From NCBI GenBank assembly GCA_946408355.1, contig CAMJRX010000025.1, forward strand, positions 1-35,941: 35,941 nucleotides of DNA. The letters run 5' to 3'. This DNA is from an uncultured Selenomonadales bacterium. Its GTDB lineage: Bacteria; Bacillota; Negativicutes; Selenomonadales; Selenomonadaceae. Made by a program: the position numbers and the translations under genes. Below are positions 17,439-25,154 of the stretch, piece by piece; within the stretch, counting starts at the first letter, position 1, and each line of letters begins with the position of its first letter. A model generated the notes under the pieces. That model was not told where the DNA came from, ran no database searches, and worked only from the letters and a program-made list of their open reading frames with translations.

Positions 17439-18377
17439 ATGCTTTACAAAACGCTGATGTTGATGAGCAGAATAATCCGGCTTTTGCCCTATGACGTGCT
17501 GTTATTTTTGGGGCGAGTGTTCGGGAATTTATATTATCTGCTTATCAAAAAACAGCGGGAACGAGCGGTTGCGCAAATGATGCCTGCACTGAACATTTCA
17601 GAGGCGGAGGCGCGAAAACTCGTAAGAAAATCTTTTATAAATCTGGCACGCAACATATTAGATATTTTTTACATGCCTAACCTTAACGAAAAAAATTTGT
17701 TAGATTACATAGAGATTGATCACCTTGAACGAATGCGAATGGCATTAATGGAAGGGCAAGGCGTAGTTGTGCTGACGGGGCATATTGGCACGTGGGAATG
17801 GTTGAGCGCGGCATTTTCTCTAAACGGAATGCCAGTTACGGCAATCGCCAAACTTCAACCCAACGCGCAGTATTCGAGGGCATTGGACGACTTGCGAGCG
17901 ACGATTCACGTTGAGATTTTCAATCGCGGAACAAATGAACTTCGAGCAGCGGGGCGCGCTTTAAAGGAAGGAAAAATTTTAGGATTCCTCGCCGACCAAG
18001 ACGCTGGACCCGGCGGAGCATTTATAAAATTTTTAGGAAAGACAGCCTCGACGCCACTGGGACCTGCCGTTTTCGCAAGAAGATTCAATGCACCGGTTTT
18101 GCCTGCGTTTATAATTCGCAAAGAAAATGGGCGGCACCTCGTTAAAATTGGTGAAATTATGCATTTCGAGGATACAGGCGACACCGACGCTGACCTCTTG
18201 CGCTTTACTGAAAAAATGACAAAAATTTTAGAGGAAGTTATACGCGAAAACCCGACACAATGGCTGTGGTTTCAAAAGCGTTGGAACACGCCGCCCGAAA
18301 TGCAAAAGACAAATAAACATCACACGGTTAAAGTCCGTAGAAAATCTAAAGAGGAGCAATTAAATGAGCACACGTGA
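17439..18377 (+). CDS. lpxL: Lipid A acyltransferase, LpxL/HtrB family
   Basis: This 312-residue protein belongs to the lysophospholipid/lipid A acyltransferases that add a secondary acyl chain to Kdo-lipid A at the inner membrane. The catalytic HX4(D/E) motif is seen in LTGHIGTWEWLSAAF near residue 114. LGFLADQDAGPGGAF near 180 and the ending NPTQWLWFQKRWNTPPE are typical. A hydrophobic N-terminal segment (RIIRLLPYDVLLFLGRVFGNLYYLL) would anchor it. The ATG follows TTAGGAGGC. Its 3' end overlaps lptC by 14 bases. Acyl-chain specificity cannot be told from the sequence, so the symbol names the family only. Confidence 0.88.
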   Translation: MLYKTLMLMSRIIRLLPYDVLLFLGRVFGNLYYLLIKKQRERAVAQMMPALNISEAEARKLVRKSFINLARNILDIFYMPNLNEKNLLDYIEIDHLERMRMALMEGQGVVVLTGHIGTWEWLSAAFSLNGMPVTAIAKLQPNAQYSRALDDLRATIHVEIFNRGTNELRAAGRALKEGKILGFLADQDAGPGGAFIKFLGKTASTPLGPAVFARRFNAPVLPAFIIRKENGRHLVKIGEIMHFEDTGDTDADLLRFTEKMTKILEEVIRENPTQWLWFQKRWNTPPEMQKTNKHHTVKVRRKSKEEQLNEHT

Positions 18378-19107
18378 AAAAATTTTGGCGGGAGTGGTAG
18401 TGATTTTTTTTGTGTGCTTAGTGGTTTGGGTAGTCCGAACGACGCCGAAAACGCCGCCGCCAATAGAAAGAGTCGAGCCGCCAACCGTCATGGAGTACGA
18501 AGGTAACACAATATCCGAAGAAAAAGACGGCAAAATAATTTGGGAGTTGACTTGCGACAAGTTGCGCGTTGATTCACTTACACAGGATATGGAGCTTATC
18601 GACGTCAGAGGAAAATATTACGACGATGATAAAATTTGGTCTTTAACGGCTAAGCGCGGCATTTACGACCAAACGGAGAAAGTTATTTACGTCGAGGGCG
18701 ATGTTGTCATAGTTAACGACGTCGATAAATCGGAACTTCGTAGCGAGGAGCTGTCTTGGTTAACGGAAAAAGAAATTTTAACTGCAGTTGGCGAAGTTAG
18801 CGTTATGAATGACGACGGCGCAAAACTTCTCTGCGACAAGATTGAATGGTTCGCTGCAGAGGAAAAAATCACCGCAACGGATAATGTTGACGTGACTAAC
18901 ACTGACGGCGCAAAACTTCTTAGCGATAAGTTGGAATGGTTTATGGCCGAAGAAAGACTTATCGCAACGGGCAATGTTAAAATTTCCAAAGACGACATGC
19001 GCGCCTTCGGCGATCTTGCCTATGCTGAAAACGATTTTAAGAAGTTCGGACTTTTGGGACATGCAAGAGTTTTAAAGGGCGTTAAAGATAATGAGGAGGG
19101 CTTTTAA
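18364..19107 (+). CDS. lptC: LPS export protein LptC
   Basis: LptC is the bitopic inner-membrane protein that passes lipopolysaccharide from the LptB2FG pump to LptA. This 247-residue protein has one N-terminal membrane helix (ILAGVVVIFFVCLVVWVV, about residues 7-24), then a periplasmic beta-rich domain with the LptC/OstA repeat pattern. Near-duplicate segments (NDDGAKLLCDKIEWFAAEEKI and NTDGAKLLSDKLEWFMAEERL) show internal repetition of the beta-jellyroll unit. It is longer than the roughly 190 residues of proteobacterial LptC because of this repetition. It overlaps lpxL by 14 bases and ends one base before the lptA start. Confidence 0.88.
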   Translation: MSTREKILAGVVVIFFVCLVVWVVRTTPKTPPPIERVEPPTVMEYEGNTISEEKDGKIIWELTCDKLRVDSLTQDMELIDVRGKYYDDDKIWSLTAKRGIYDQTEKVIYVEGDVVIVNDVDKSELRSEELSWLTEKEILTAVGEVSVMNDDGAKLLCDKIEWFAAEEKITATDNVDVTNTDGAKLLSDKLEWFMAEERLIATGNVKISKDDMRAFGDLAYAENDFKKFGLLGHARVLKGVKDNEEGF

Positions 19108-19108
19108 T

Positions 19109-19954
19109 ATGATAAAAAAAATCTGCGCGGCGGGCTTGGCGGCAATGCTGATAAGTTCGGCGGCAATAGCGGCGGAAAAGGATAATTTGCCCTCTGAGGT
19201 AAATGCCGACGCAATCGAATACGACATGAACACAGGCGTTGTCTCTGCGGAAGGAAATGTTCTTTTAAAGCACGGCACAACTAAGGCGACGGGACTTCAC
19301 GCACTGTTTAACGTCCAGACTAAAGAGGCCCACCTTATCGGCAATGTTATTGTCGTTGATGAGGATATGCGCTTAACTTGTGGAGCCTTGAAAAGCAACG
19401 GGCAAGGGCATATGGTTGCAGATGAAAATGTTATCGCTACTCAAACGGTTGCGCCCAATGAAAAATATCCGGATGGCGACGTACGCACATTTATGGGCGA
19501 CCACATTGATTATTTCCCCGACGACAGAAAACATGTCTTGATTCCGGGCGGCGGCATTGCTAAAAGCGAAGTCGAAGGAACTTTTACGGCTGACAAATTG
19601 GAAGGCTGGATAGACGACGAACGCTATATCGGCACGGGCAACGCGCACCTCATCAGCGAGGCTAGAAAATTGGAGGCGGGCGGCGACCAAGTTGACTATG
19701 ACGGCAAGCAAGATGGTAAGGCTGTTTTAAGCGGCAACGCGTGGGCTTATCAAGACAACAACACAATTCGCGGCAATCGTCTAACGGTTTATCTTGCTGA
19801 TGACGGAACTTTAAAAGCTGAACCAAAAATTCAAATGCCCGCTGATTTCGGTAAAGCTTTCGAGCAAAAATCTGAACCCGCGCAGGTCGAGGAAAAATCT
19901 ACTGACGAAACTGTTGTAATTAATCCCGACGAGGCGACGAGTAATGTACCTTGA
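19109..19954 (+). CDS. lptA: LPS transport periplasmic protein LptA (OstA-like)
   Basis: LptA forms the periplasmic bridge that carries lipopolysaccharide from LptC to the outer-membrane LptD. The protein has a cleavable signal peptide ([20 protein letters not shown], residues 3-22) and then the OstA beta-jellyroll pattern, seen in [20 protein letters not shown] and repeated as [18 protein letters not shown]. At about 281 residues it is longer than the E. coli protein, with extra jellyroll repeats and a charged tail. I chose ATG 19109 because GAGGAGGGC precedes it and the signal peptide then starts cleanly. Its 3' end overlaps lptB by 11 bases. Confidence 0.9.
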   Translation: MIKKICAAGLAAMLISSAAIAAEKDNLPSEVNADAIEYDMNTGVVSAEGNVLLKHGTTKATGLHALFNVQTKEAHLIGNVIVVDEDMRLTCGALKSNGQGHMVADENVIATQTVAPNEKYPDGDVRTFMGDHIDYFPDDRKHVLIPGGGIAKSEVEGTFTADKLEGWIDDERYIGTGNAHLISEARKLEAGGDQVDYDGKQDGKAVLSGNAWAYQDNNTIRGNRLTVYLADDGTLKAEPKIQMPADFGKAFEQKSEPAQVEEKSTDETVVINPDEATSNVP

Positions 19955-20663
19955 GGCGCGTGATTTAGTTAAGTCATTCAAAGGGCGCACAGTCGTCAAC
20001 AAAGTTTCAATCAAAGTTGAGACGGGCGAAATAGTCGGTTTACTTGGACCAAACGGCGCAGGTAAAACAACTTCCTTTTATATGATGGTTGGACTTGAAC
20101 GCCCCGATTCGGGCGAAGTATTTGTTTCCGACGTAAATATTTCTAAGTTGCCAATGTACCGCCGCGCAGAATTGGGAATAAGTTATTTAACTCAAGAGGC
20201 GTCGATATTTCGTAAGCTGACTGTTGCCGAAAATATTATGGCGATTCTTGAGACGTTGCATTTAACCAAAGAGGAACGCCGTAAAAAGCTCAACGAACTT
20301 TTGCGCGAATTTAGCATTAGACACGTCGAAAAGCGCAAGGGCACAGAACTTTCAGGCGGCGAGCGGCGTCGCGTAGAAATTGCCCGTTGTCTTGCATTGG
20401 AGCCGAAATTTATTTTGCTTGACGAACCTTTTGCCGGCGTTGACCCGTTGGCTGTTGCTGACATTCAAGAAATTATAAAATATCTTCGCAAGCGCGGCAT
20501 GGGAATTTTAATTACCGACCATAACGTCCGCGAGACTTTGCACATTGTTGACCGCGCCTATATTCTAAACGAGGGAAAAATTTTGCTGGAAGGTTCTGCC
20601 GATGAAATTGCAACCAGCGACATTGCCAAAAAGTTTTATCTCGGTAGCAACTTCACATTGTAA
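19944..20663 (+). CDS. lptB: LPS export ABC transporter ATP-binding protein LptB
   Basis: LptB is the cytoplasmic ATPase that powers extraction of lipopolysaccharide from the inner membrane through LptFG. The 239-residue protein has Walker [10 protein letters not shown] at about residues 35-43, a Q-loop in YLTQEASIF, the ABC signature [15 protein letters not shown] near 134, Walker [13 protein letters not shown] near 157 and the switch histidine in [27 protein letters not shown] is typical of LptB rather than other ABC proteins. It overlaps lptA and is followed by a toxin-antitoxin pair instead of its usual partner lptF, which comes 533 bases later. Confidence 0.96.
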   Translation: MYLEARDLVKSFKGRTVVNKVSIKVETGEIVGLLGPNGAGKTTSFYMMVGLERPDSGEVFVSDVNISKLPMYRRAELGISYLTQEASIFRKLTVAENIMAILETLHLTKEERRKKLNELLREFSIRHVEKRKGTELSGGERRRVEIARCLALEPKFILLDEPFAGVDPLAVADIQEIIKYLRKRGMGILITDHNVRETLHIVDRAYILNEGKILLEGSADEIATSDIAKKFYLGSNFTL

Positions 20664-20676
20664 AGGAGCGATAAAA

Positions 20677-20901
20677 ATGGCGTTGATAACAGTAAACATA
20701 AATGACAAAGCGTTAGAAGTTCTCGAAGATTACACAGAGAGACACGACATAAGCGTATCGGAATTTATTCGGCGGGCGGTGCTCGAAAAGCTCGAAGATA
20801 TTGAAGACATTCAAGCGGCTGATAAAGCATACGTGGAATATTTGAAAAATCCCGTTACAATTCCGCATAAACAATTTTGGCAGGAGCTTGAAGCGTTATG
20901 A
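20677..20901 (+). CDS. RelB-like antitoxin (ribbon-helix-helix)
   Basis: This 74-residue protein is the likely antitoxin of a type II toxin-antitoxin pair. Its N-terminus (MALITVNINDKALEVLEDY) and the helix SVSEFIRRAVLEKLED follow the ribbon-helix-helix DNA-binding pattern of RelB-like antitoxins. The acidic C-terminal part (ADKAYVEYLKNPVTIPHKQF) would bind the toxin. AAAGGAG lies before ATG 20677, so I rejected an earlier in-frame ATG inside lptB. Its stop overlaps the toxin start as ATGA. Antitoxins of this type usually repress their own promoter, but no separate promoter is evident 13 bases after lptB. Confidence 0.85.
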   Translation: MALITVNINDKALEVLEDYTERHDISVSEFIRRAVLEKLEDIEDIQAADKAYVEYLKNPVTIPHKQFWQELEAL

Positions 20902-21167
20902 AAAAATTTTCCGTTGAATACGACCCGCACGCTTTAAAAAAAATTAGCAAGCTTGACGCTCCAGTTCGCAAAAGAATCAAAAAATGGATTGACACAAACC
21001 TTGAGGGTTGCGAAAATCCGCGTCGACGTGGAAAACCGTTGGAGGGAGAATTTAGCGGCTTTTGGCGTTATCGCGTCGGGGATTATCGAATCATTGCCGA
21101 TATTCAAGACGACAAGATTATAATTTTCGTCATCAACGTGGATAAACGTAATGATATTTATAAATAA
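20898..21167 (+). CDS. RelE/ParE-family toxin
   Basis: This 89-residue basic protein has the RelE-like fold pattern: YDPHALKKISKLDAPVRKRIKKWI at the N-terminus, then GEFSGFWRYRVGDYRIIADI, where R-x-R-V-G-D-Y-R-I is the diagnostic strand, and the ending INVDKRNDIYK. RelE toxins cut mRNA in the ribosome; ParE relatives target gyrase, and the sequence cannot settle which applies. It is translationally coupled to the antitoxin by an ATGA overlap. The pair sits between two LPS transport genes on the same strand, 28 bases ahead of lptF. Confidence 0.87.
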   Translation: MKKFSVEYDPHALKKISKLDAPVRKRIKKWIDTNLEGCENPRRRGKPLEGEFSGFWRYRVGDYRIIADIQDDKIIIFVINVDKRNDIYK

Positions 21168-21195
21168 TCGACAATTTACCAACGGGGGTTTTTGA

Positions 21196-22290
21196 ATGCG
21201 CCTTAGGATACTGGACAAATATATTTTTCGAGAGGTAATTTTCGCGTTTCTCTTTGCGATATGCGCGTTTACGGCGGTATTTATCGGTTCGGGCACGCTG
21301 TTTAGAATTGCGCGGTACATAACCGACTACGGCGCGAGTTTCTCCTCTGTGGTGAAAATTTTTATTTACGGCTTGCCGAGTATAATTATGTGGACGTTCC
21401 CAATGTCAATGCTTTTGGCGACGCTTTTGACTTTTGGGCGGCTGTCGAGTTCAAGCGAAATTACTGCGATGAAATCTTGCGGAATAAGTTTCGGGCGAAT
21501 TTCCGCGCCCGCAATTTTTTTGGGCATGATAGTTACAATCGTCGCTATTCTCTTTAATGAACACGTCGTTCCTTGGGCTAATACCGCTTATAACAACGTC
21601 GTCTACTACGAAATTCAAGGCAACACCGAGCTTAAATCTCAAGACCACATTATCGTTAAGGAATTGGCTGGCGAAAAAATGGAGCGGCTGATTTACGCCC
21701 GCGAATACAAAGCGCAAGATGAAGTTTTGGAAGGCGTAACGATGCAAGTTTTCAGCGAGGACGGAAAAGTTACACACGTCGAGAACGCGACTTTTGCCGA
21801 GTGGAAAGACGGCGAATGGGTTATGCATGACGGCATGATTTACGACTTAGCCGACGAACAGCGAACGCATACGATGAAATTCGACCGACAAATTCTGCCC
21901 GTTAAGGCAAGCCCGCGCCAAATCGTTCGCGAACAAAAAAAGCCCGAAGAACTTACGATGAACGAGCTTAGGGCGCAAATCGAAATCATGAAGTCGCAAT
22001 ACGCCAACACGAGCAAACTTGAAACGGAACTTTATCAGCGCGTAACGGTTCCAATGGCAAGTTTAATCTTCGCGTTAATAGGCGTGCCGCTGGGACTTCA
22101 GCCAACGCGAACATCATCATCAATGGGTTTCGCGTTGAGTGTCGTAATAATTTTCTTCTATTATGCAATCATGACGCTTGCCAATGCAATAGCTCGCGGC
22201 GGCGCAATCCCGCCAATGTACGCCGTGTGGATTCCGAACGTTATCGGGTTAATCGCGGGCTTTATCTTAATTTATCGGGCGTCTAAGTGA
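21196..22290 (+). CDS. lptF: LPS export permease, LptF/LptG family
   Basis: This 364-residue YjgP/YjgQ-family permease forms the membrane channel of the LPS exporter with LptB. Hydrophobic helices are seen at about residues 14-35, 55-80 and 95-120 on one side and four more in the last 110 residues, separated by a periplasmic jellyroll (about residues 130-260), the standard LptF/G layout. It starts with the usual LRILDKYIFREVIFAFLFA, and the segment YQRVTVPMASLIFALIGVPLG is typical. Only one permease gene is present here, so it either pairs with a second gene elsewhere or acts as a homodimer. F or G cannot be told apart. Confidence 0.92.
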   Translation: MRLRILDKYIFREVIFAFLFAICAFTAVFIGSGTLFRIARYITDYGASFSSVVKIFIYGLPSIIMWTFPMSMLLATLLTFGRLSSSSEITAMKSCGISFGRISAPAIFLGMIVTIVAILFNEHVVPWANTAYNNVVYYEIQGNTELKSQDHIIVKELAGEKMERLIYAREYKAQDEVLEGVTMQVFSEDGKVTHVENATFAEWKDGEWVMHDGMIYDLADEQRTHTMKFDRQILPVKASPRQIVREQKKPEELTMNELRAQIEIMKSQYANTSKLETELYQRVTVPMASLIFALIGVPLGLQPTRTSSSMGFALSVVIIFFYYAIMTLANAIARGGAIPPMYAVWIPNVIGLIAGFILIYRASK

Positions 22291-22300
22291 GGTTTTTTCT

Positions 22301-22951
22301 ATGAAAAAATTTTCTGTCGAGGCGGATAAGGAGCGCGTCCATAATCTTTACAAATTCGAGGATAAGGAGCGTAAAGCGGGATATAAATTAATTGCCGGCG
22401 TCGACGAGGCGGGGCGCGGCTCATTAGTTGGACCGGTCGTCGTGGCGGCTGTTATCTTGCCGGAGGATTTATATCTTGAGCGGCTTGACGATTCTAAAAA
22501 ACTTTCCGCCAAAGTTCGCGAAATTTTATATGACAAAATTATTTCCGTAGCGATAAGTCATCACGTCGTTTGCGTCGACATTGACGAAATTGACAATTTA
22601 AATATTTATCAAGCGACATTAGTTGGCATGAAACGCGCCGTCGAAGGTTTAAAAATTCAGCCGGAATTAGTTTTTACCGACGCAATGAAAGTTGACTTCG
22701 GCGAAAAAATTCAATCGCAATCGATTATTCACGGCGACGCGCTTAGTGCCTCGATAGCCGCCGCGTCGATTATCGCTAAGGTGACACGTGACCACCTCGC
22801 TGATAATTGGGCGTTGGATTATCCCGAATACGGCTTTGAACACAATCGCGGCTACGGAACTCAAGAACATATCGCCGCCATTGAAAAATACGGACCTTGC
22901 CCGATTCATAGGCGGTCGTTTAATCCCGTTAAAAGTCTTTGCAACAAATAA
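22301..22951 (+). CDS. rnhB: Ribonuclease HII
   Basis: RNase HII removes ribonucleotides and RNA primers from RNA-DNA hybrids. The 216-residue protein has the invariant DEAGRG motif in AGVDEAGRGSLVGPVVVAAV (about residues 32-51), the second acidic site in FTDAMKVDFG, and the family end pattern ALDYPEYGFEHNRGYGTQEH and HRRSFNPVKSL. An N-terminal extension of about 28 charged residues precedes the domain, as in many Firmicutes. It begins ten bases after lptF with GAGG as ribosome site, so it is probably part of the long LPS operon. Confidence 0.96.
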   Translation: MKKFSVEADKERVHNLYKFEDKERKAGYKLIAGVDEAGRGSLVGPVVVAAVILPEDLYLERLDDSKKLSAKVREILYDKIISVAISHHVVCVDIDEIDNLNIYQATLVGMKRAVEGLKIQPELVFTDAMKVDFGEKIQSQSIIHGDALSASIAAASIIAKVTRDHLADNWALDYPEYGFEHNRGYGTQEHIAAIEKYGPCPIHRRSFNPVKSLCNK

Positions 22952-22969
22952 ATATCTGGAGGAAAATTT

Positions 22970-24067
22970 ATGAGCAGTCTTGAAGTTGGTATCGTCGGTT
23001 TGCCAAATGTGGGCAAGTCGACGCTTTTTAATGCGATAACAAAGGCGGGCGCGGAGGCGGCAAATTATCCTTTCTGCACGATCGAGCCGAATGTCGGAGT
23101 TGTTGCCGTGCCCGACGGTAGATTGGAAGTTTTGACGAAACTTTACAGTTCAAAGAAAACTACACCGGCGAGTGTTCGATTTGTCGACATTGCGGGGCTT
23201 GTTAAGGGCGCGTCTAAAGGCGAGGGGCTTGGCAATAAATTTCTTGAACACATTCGCCAGGTTGACGCAATCGCCCATGTCGTGCGCTGTTTTGAGAACG
23301 AAAATATTACGCACGTCGCTGACACGATTGATCCTCTGCGTGATATTGATACGATTCAAACGGAGCTCTGTCTTGCCGATTTAGACGTTGTAGATAAACG
23401 GCTTGCCAAAGTCGCTAAACTTTTAAAATCGGGTAGCAAGGAGGCTAAACTTGAGGCTGAAATTTTGGAGCGCGTGAAAAATGCTTTGGACGAGGCAAAA
23501 CCTGCGCGGAGTTTAAATCTTAGCGACGAGGAACTTTTTACCATTCGCGACGCAAATTTATTGACGCTTAAGCCGACGCTTTACATTGCCAACGTTGCTG
23601 AAGACGAACTTACAGAGGAAAATTCTTACGTTAAAAAAGTTCGTGAACTTGCCGCGCAGGAGGAAGCTCAAGTCGTCGTGATTTGCGCTAAAGTTGAGTC
23701 GGAGATTGCGGAACTGGACGCGGACGAGGCTAAGGAATTTTTAGCGGATTTAGGTTTGGAAAGTTCAGGGCTTGACAGATTAATTCATGCGGCATTTGAT
23801 TTGCTGGGCTTGATGACTTTCTTAACGGCTGGTCCCGACGAGTGCCGCGCTTGGACGATTAAAAAGGGAACGCCTGCAGTTAAGGCAGCGGGCAAAATTC
23901 ACAGCGACATTGAGCGCGGCTTTATTCGGGCGGAAATTGTCAACTACGACGACTTAATTAAGCTTGGTTCTGTTAATGCCGCCCGCGATAAAGGACTTGT
24001 GCGTTTAGAGGGCAAGGATTATATCATGCAAGACGGCGACGTTACTTATTTCCGTTTTAACGTTTGA
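22970..24067 (+). CDS. ychF: Redox-regulated ATPase/GTPase YchF (OLA1 family)
   Basis: YchF is a universally conserved P-loop NTPase of the Obg family that prefers ATP and binds ribosomes. The 365-residue protein carries GIVGLPNVGKSTLFNAIT (about residues 7-24), the G3 motif in RFVDIAGLVKGASKGEGLG and the C-terminal TGS-domain end AWTIKKGTPAVKAAGKIHSD and DYIMQDGDVTYFRFNV, all standard. The ATG follows CTGGAGG. It is the last gene before a strong terminator and so probably closes the transcript that began near kdsB. Confidence 0.96.
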   Translation: MSSLEVGIVGLPNVGKSTLFNAITKAGAEAANYPFCTIEPNVGVVAVPDGRLEVLTKLYSSKKTTPASVRFVDIAGLVKGASKGEGLGNKFLEHIRQVDAIAHVVRCFENENITHVADTIDPLRDIDTIQTELCLADLDVVDKRLAKVAKLLKSGSKEAKLEAEILERVKNALDEAKPARSLNLSDEELFTIRDANLLTLKPTLYIANVAEDELTEENSYVKKVRELAAQEEAQVVVICAKVESEIAELDADEAKEFLADLGLESSGLDRLIHAAFDLLGLMTFLTAGPDECRAWTIKKGTPAVKAAGKIHSDIERGFIRAEIVNYDDLIKLGSVNAARDKGLVRLEGKDYIMQDGDVTYFRFNV

Positions 24068-24083
24068 AGTATATTTGGAAATC

Positions 24084-24117
24084 AAAAAGCGGCCTCGAAA
24101 TTTGAGACCGCCTTTTT
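24084..24117 (+). terminator. Rho-independent terminator after ychF
   Basis: AAAAGCGG-CTC and GAG-CCGC-TTTT form a stem around GAAATTT, with one bulged base on each side, followed by a T run. Because it also ends in A-rich sequence on the other side, it can act for the small gene reading toward it on the minus strand. Confidence 0.8.
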
Positions 24118-24121
24118 TGTT

Positions 24122-24283
24122 TTAATTTTTACGTCCAGATGCTTTGCCGCCGTCGGCTGATTCTTTTTTACGAGCTGTACCTTGTTTAATCGCGTCACCA
24201 ACTTTTTTGACGCCGCCTTTATCCTCTTCCTTTAATTCACGAGCTAAATTTTTCAGCTTGCCGGCAATGTTCGGTTTTGCCAT
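24122..24283 (-). CDS. Small lysine-rich protein of unknown function
   Basis: I do not recognise this 53-residue protein. It starts MAKPNIAGKLKNLARELKEE and is rich in lysine and glycine, ending GGKASGRKN, so it is strongly basic with one amphipathic N-terminal helix and a probably disordered tail. Such composition fits a nucleic-acid-binding protein, but nothing specific supports this. GAGGTGAT lies before ATG 24283; the longer in-frame ATG upstream crosses the csoR promoter region and has no ribosome site. It is read divergently from the CsoR-type regulator, from a shared intergenic region of about 90 bases. Confidence 0.6.
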   Translation of the reverse strand: MAKPNIAGKLKNLARELKEEDKGGVKKVGDAIKQGTARKKESADGGKASGRKN

Positions 24284-24317
24284 ATCAATCACCTCGCCGC
24301 AAATGTAACAAATTTTC

Positions 24318-24346
24318 TTGACGCCGTCAATCGGATAAAATAAAAT
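24318..24346 (+). promoter_or_regulatory. Promoter of the CsoR-family gene
   Basis: A -35 box TTGACG (24318-24323) and a -10 box TAAAAT (24341-24346) are 17 bases apart and lie about 28 bases before the ATG. The -35 box is followed by an imperfect inverted repeat, TTGACGCCGTCAA, which could be an operator for the regulator itself. Confidence 0.6.
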
Positions 24347-24374
24347 TTCTAAAAAACTTTTCGGAGGGCAACGT

Positions 24375-24683
24375 ATGCACGAACATAAATTAGAAGACGG
24401 CACGATAATTCGTCACACGCACACGCATACACAAACTAAGGCGGTTTTGAATCGCATGGCACGACTTATCGGGCACCTCGAATCAACTAAACGCATGATT
24501 GAAGACGGGCGCGATTGCTCCGAAGTATTGATTCAACTTTCCGCCGTCGACGCCGCCATTAAAGCCGTCGGAAGAATTATTTTAAAAGACCACATAGAAC
24601 ATTGTATAGTTGACGCCGTTAAAACTGGTGACACCACCGAGATTGAACGCTTAAACAAAGCCATTGAACAGTTTATTCGTTGA
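24375..24683 (+). CDS. CsoR/FrmR-family metal- or stress-sensing repressor
   Basis: This 102-residue all-helical protein belongs to the CsoR/RcnR/FrmR (DUF156) repressors. The copper-type ligand set is present: Cys in GRDCSEVLIQ, then 24 residues, His in KDHIEHC, then three residues, and Cys, which matches the C-H-C pattern of CsoR. The N-terminus carries an unusual histidine-rich leader (MHEHKLEDGTIIRHTHTHTQ) that may add metal ligands. No copper ATPase or chaperone gene is adjacent, so its target is probably elsewhere or is itself. ATG 24375 follows CGGAGGGC. Confidence 0.88.
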   Translation: MHEHKLEDGTIIRHTHTHTQTKAVLNRMARLIGHLESTKRMIEDGRDCSEVLIQLSAVDAAIKAVGRIILKDHIEHCIVDAVKTGDTTEIERLNKAIEQFIR

Positions 24684-24691
24684 AGAATTTT

Positions 24692-24717
24692 TGCCGACGA
24701 TTTGTCGGTTATTTTTT
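24692..24717 (+). terminator. Terminator after the CsoR-family gene
   Basis: CCGAC and GTCGG form a short stem around GATTT, followed by TTATTTTTT. It is located 10 bases after the stop codon. The stem is only five or six base pairs, so strength is uncertain. Confidence 0.55.
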
Positions 24718-24729
24718 GTGGTGTTATAG

Positions 24730-24759
24730 AAAAATAGAGCCTGTCACTTGACAAGCCCT
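24730..24759 (-). terminator. Terminator after rpsT
   Basis: On the minus strand AGGGCTTGTCA and TGACAGGCTCT form an 11-pair stem (one mismatch, one G-T pair) with a two-base spacer, followed by a short T-rich run. It is placed right after the rpsT stop. Confidence 0.65.
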
Positions 24760-24767
24760 AGAAATTT

Positions 24768-25034
24768 TTAAGCCGGAATAGCATTTACTTTTAATGTGAG
24801 TTTGGACTTTTTGCGAGCGGCCGCGTTCTTGTGAATCGTGTTGTTAGCCGCTGCCTGGTCGATAGCTTTATGCGCCGCGGGGAGAAGTTTTTTAGCCTCA
24901 GCCGCATCGCCCGCCGCTATTGCCGCCAATACGAGTTTTTGAGCCTTCTTCATGCGCGTTTTCTCGAAAATATTGCGAGCGCGACGTTTTGCGTCAACTC
25001 TCATGCTCTTAATCGAAGCTTTAATATTCGGCAA
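24768..25034 (-). CDS. rpsT: 30S ribosomal protein S20
   Basis: S20 is a small basic primary-binding protein of the 30S subunit. The sequence PNIKASIKSMRVDAKRRARN, the helical AAIAAGDAAEAKKLLPAAHKAI and the end TIHKNAAARKKSKLTLKVNA are standard for S20. The start is TTG at 25034, preceded by AAGGAGGTG at the right distance; a longer reading from an ATG three codons upstream would overlap this ribosome site. It has its own promoter and terminator and is a single-gene transcript. TTG starts on rpsT are a known mode of lowering its translation for autoregulation. Confidence 0.96.
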   Translation of the reverse strand: MPNIKASIKSMRVDAKRRARNIFEKTRMKKAQKLVLAAIAAGDAAEAKKLLPAAHKAIDQAAANNTIHKNAAARKKSKLTLKVNAIPA

Positions 25035-25071
25035 GTAAAACACCTCCTTGAAAATTTTTTAAAGCTGTAGA

Positions 25072-25100
25072 AGTCTATCACAGCACGATTTAAATTGCAA
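25072..25100 (-). promoter_or_regulatory. Promoter of rpsT
   Basis: On the minus strand TTGCAA (25100-25095) and TAGACT (25077-25072) are 17 bases apart, 38 bases before the TTG start. The rest of the gap up to the WavE gene shows nothing else that I can name. Confidence 0.55.
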
Positions 25101-25154
25101 GCTTTTTCCCGATTAGTATTAGTCTGCAGAATTTTATTTGGAATAAATTTATGT

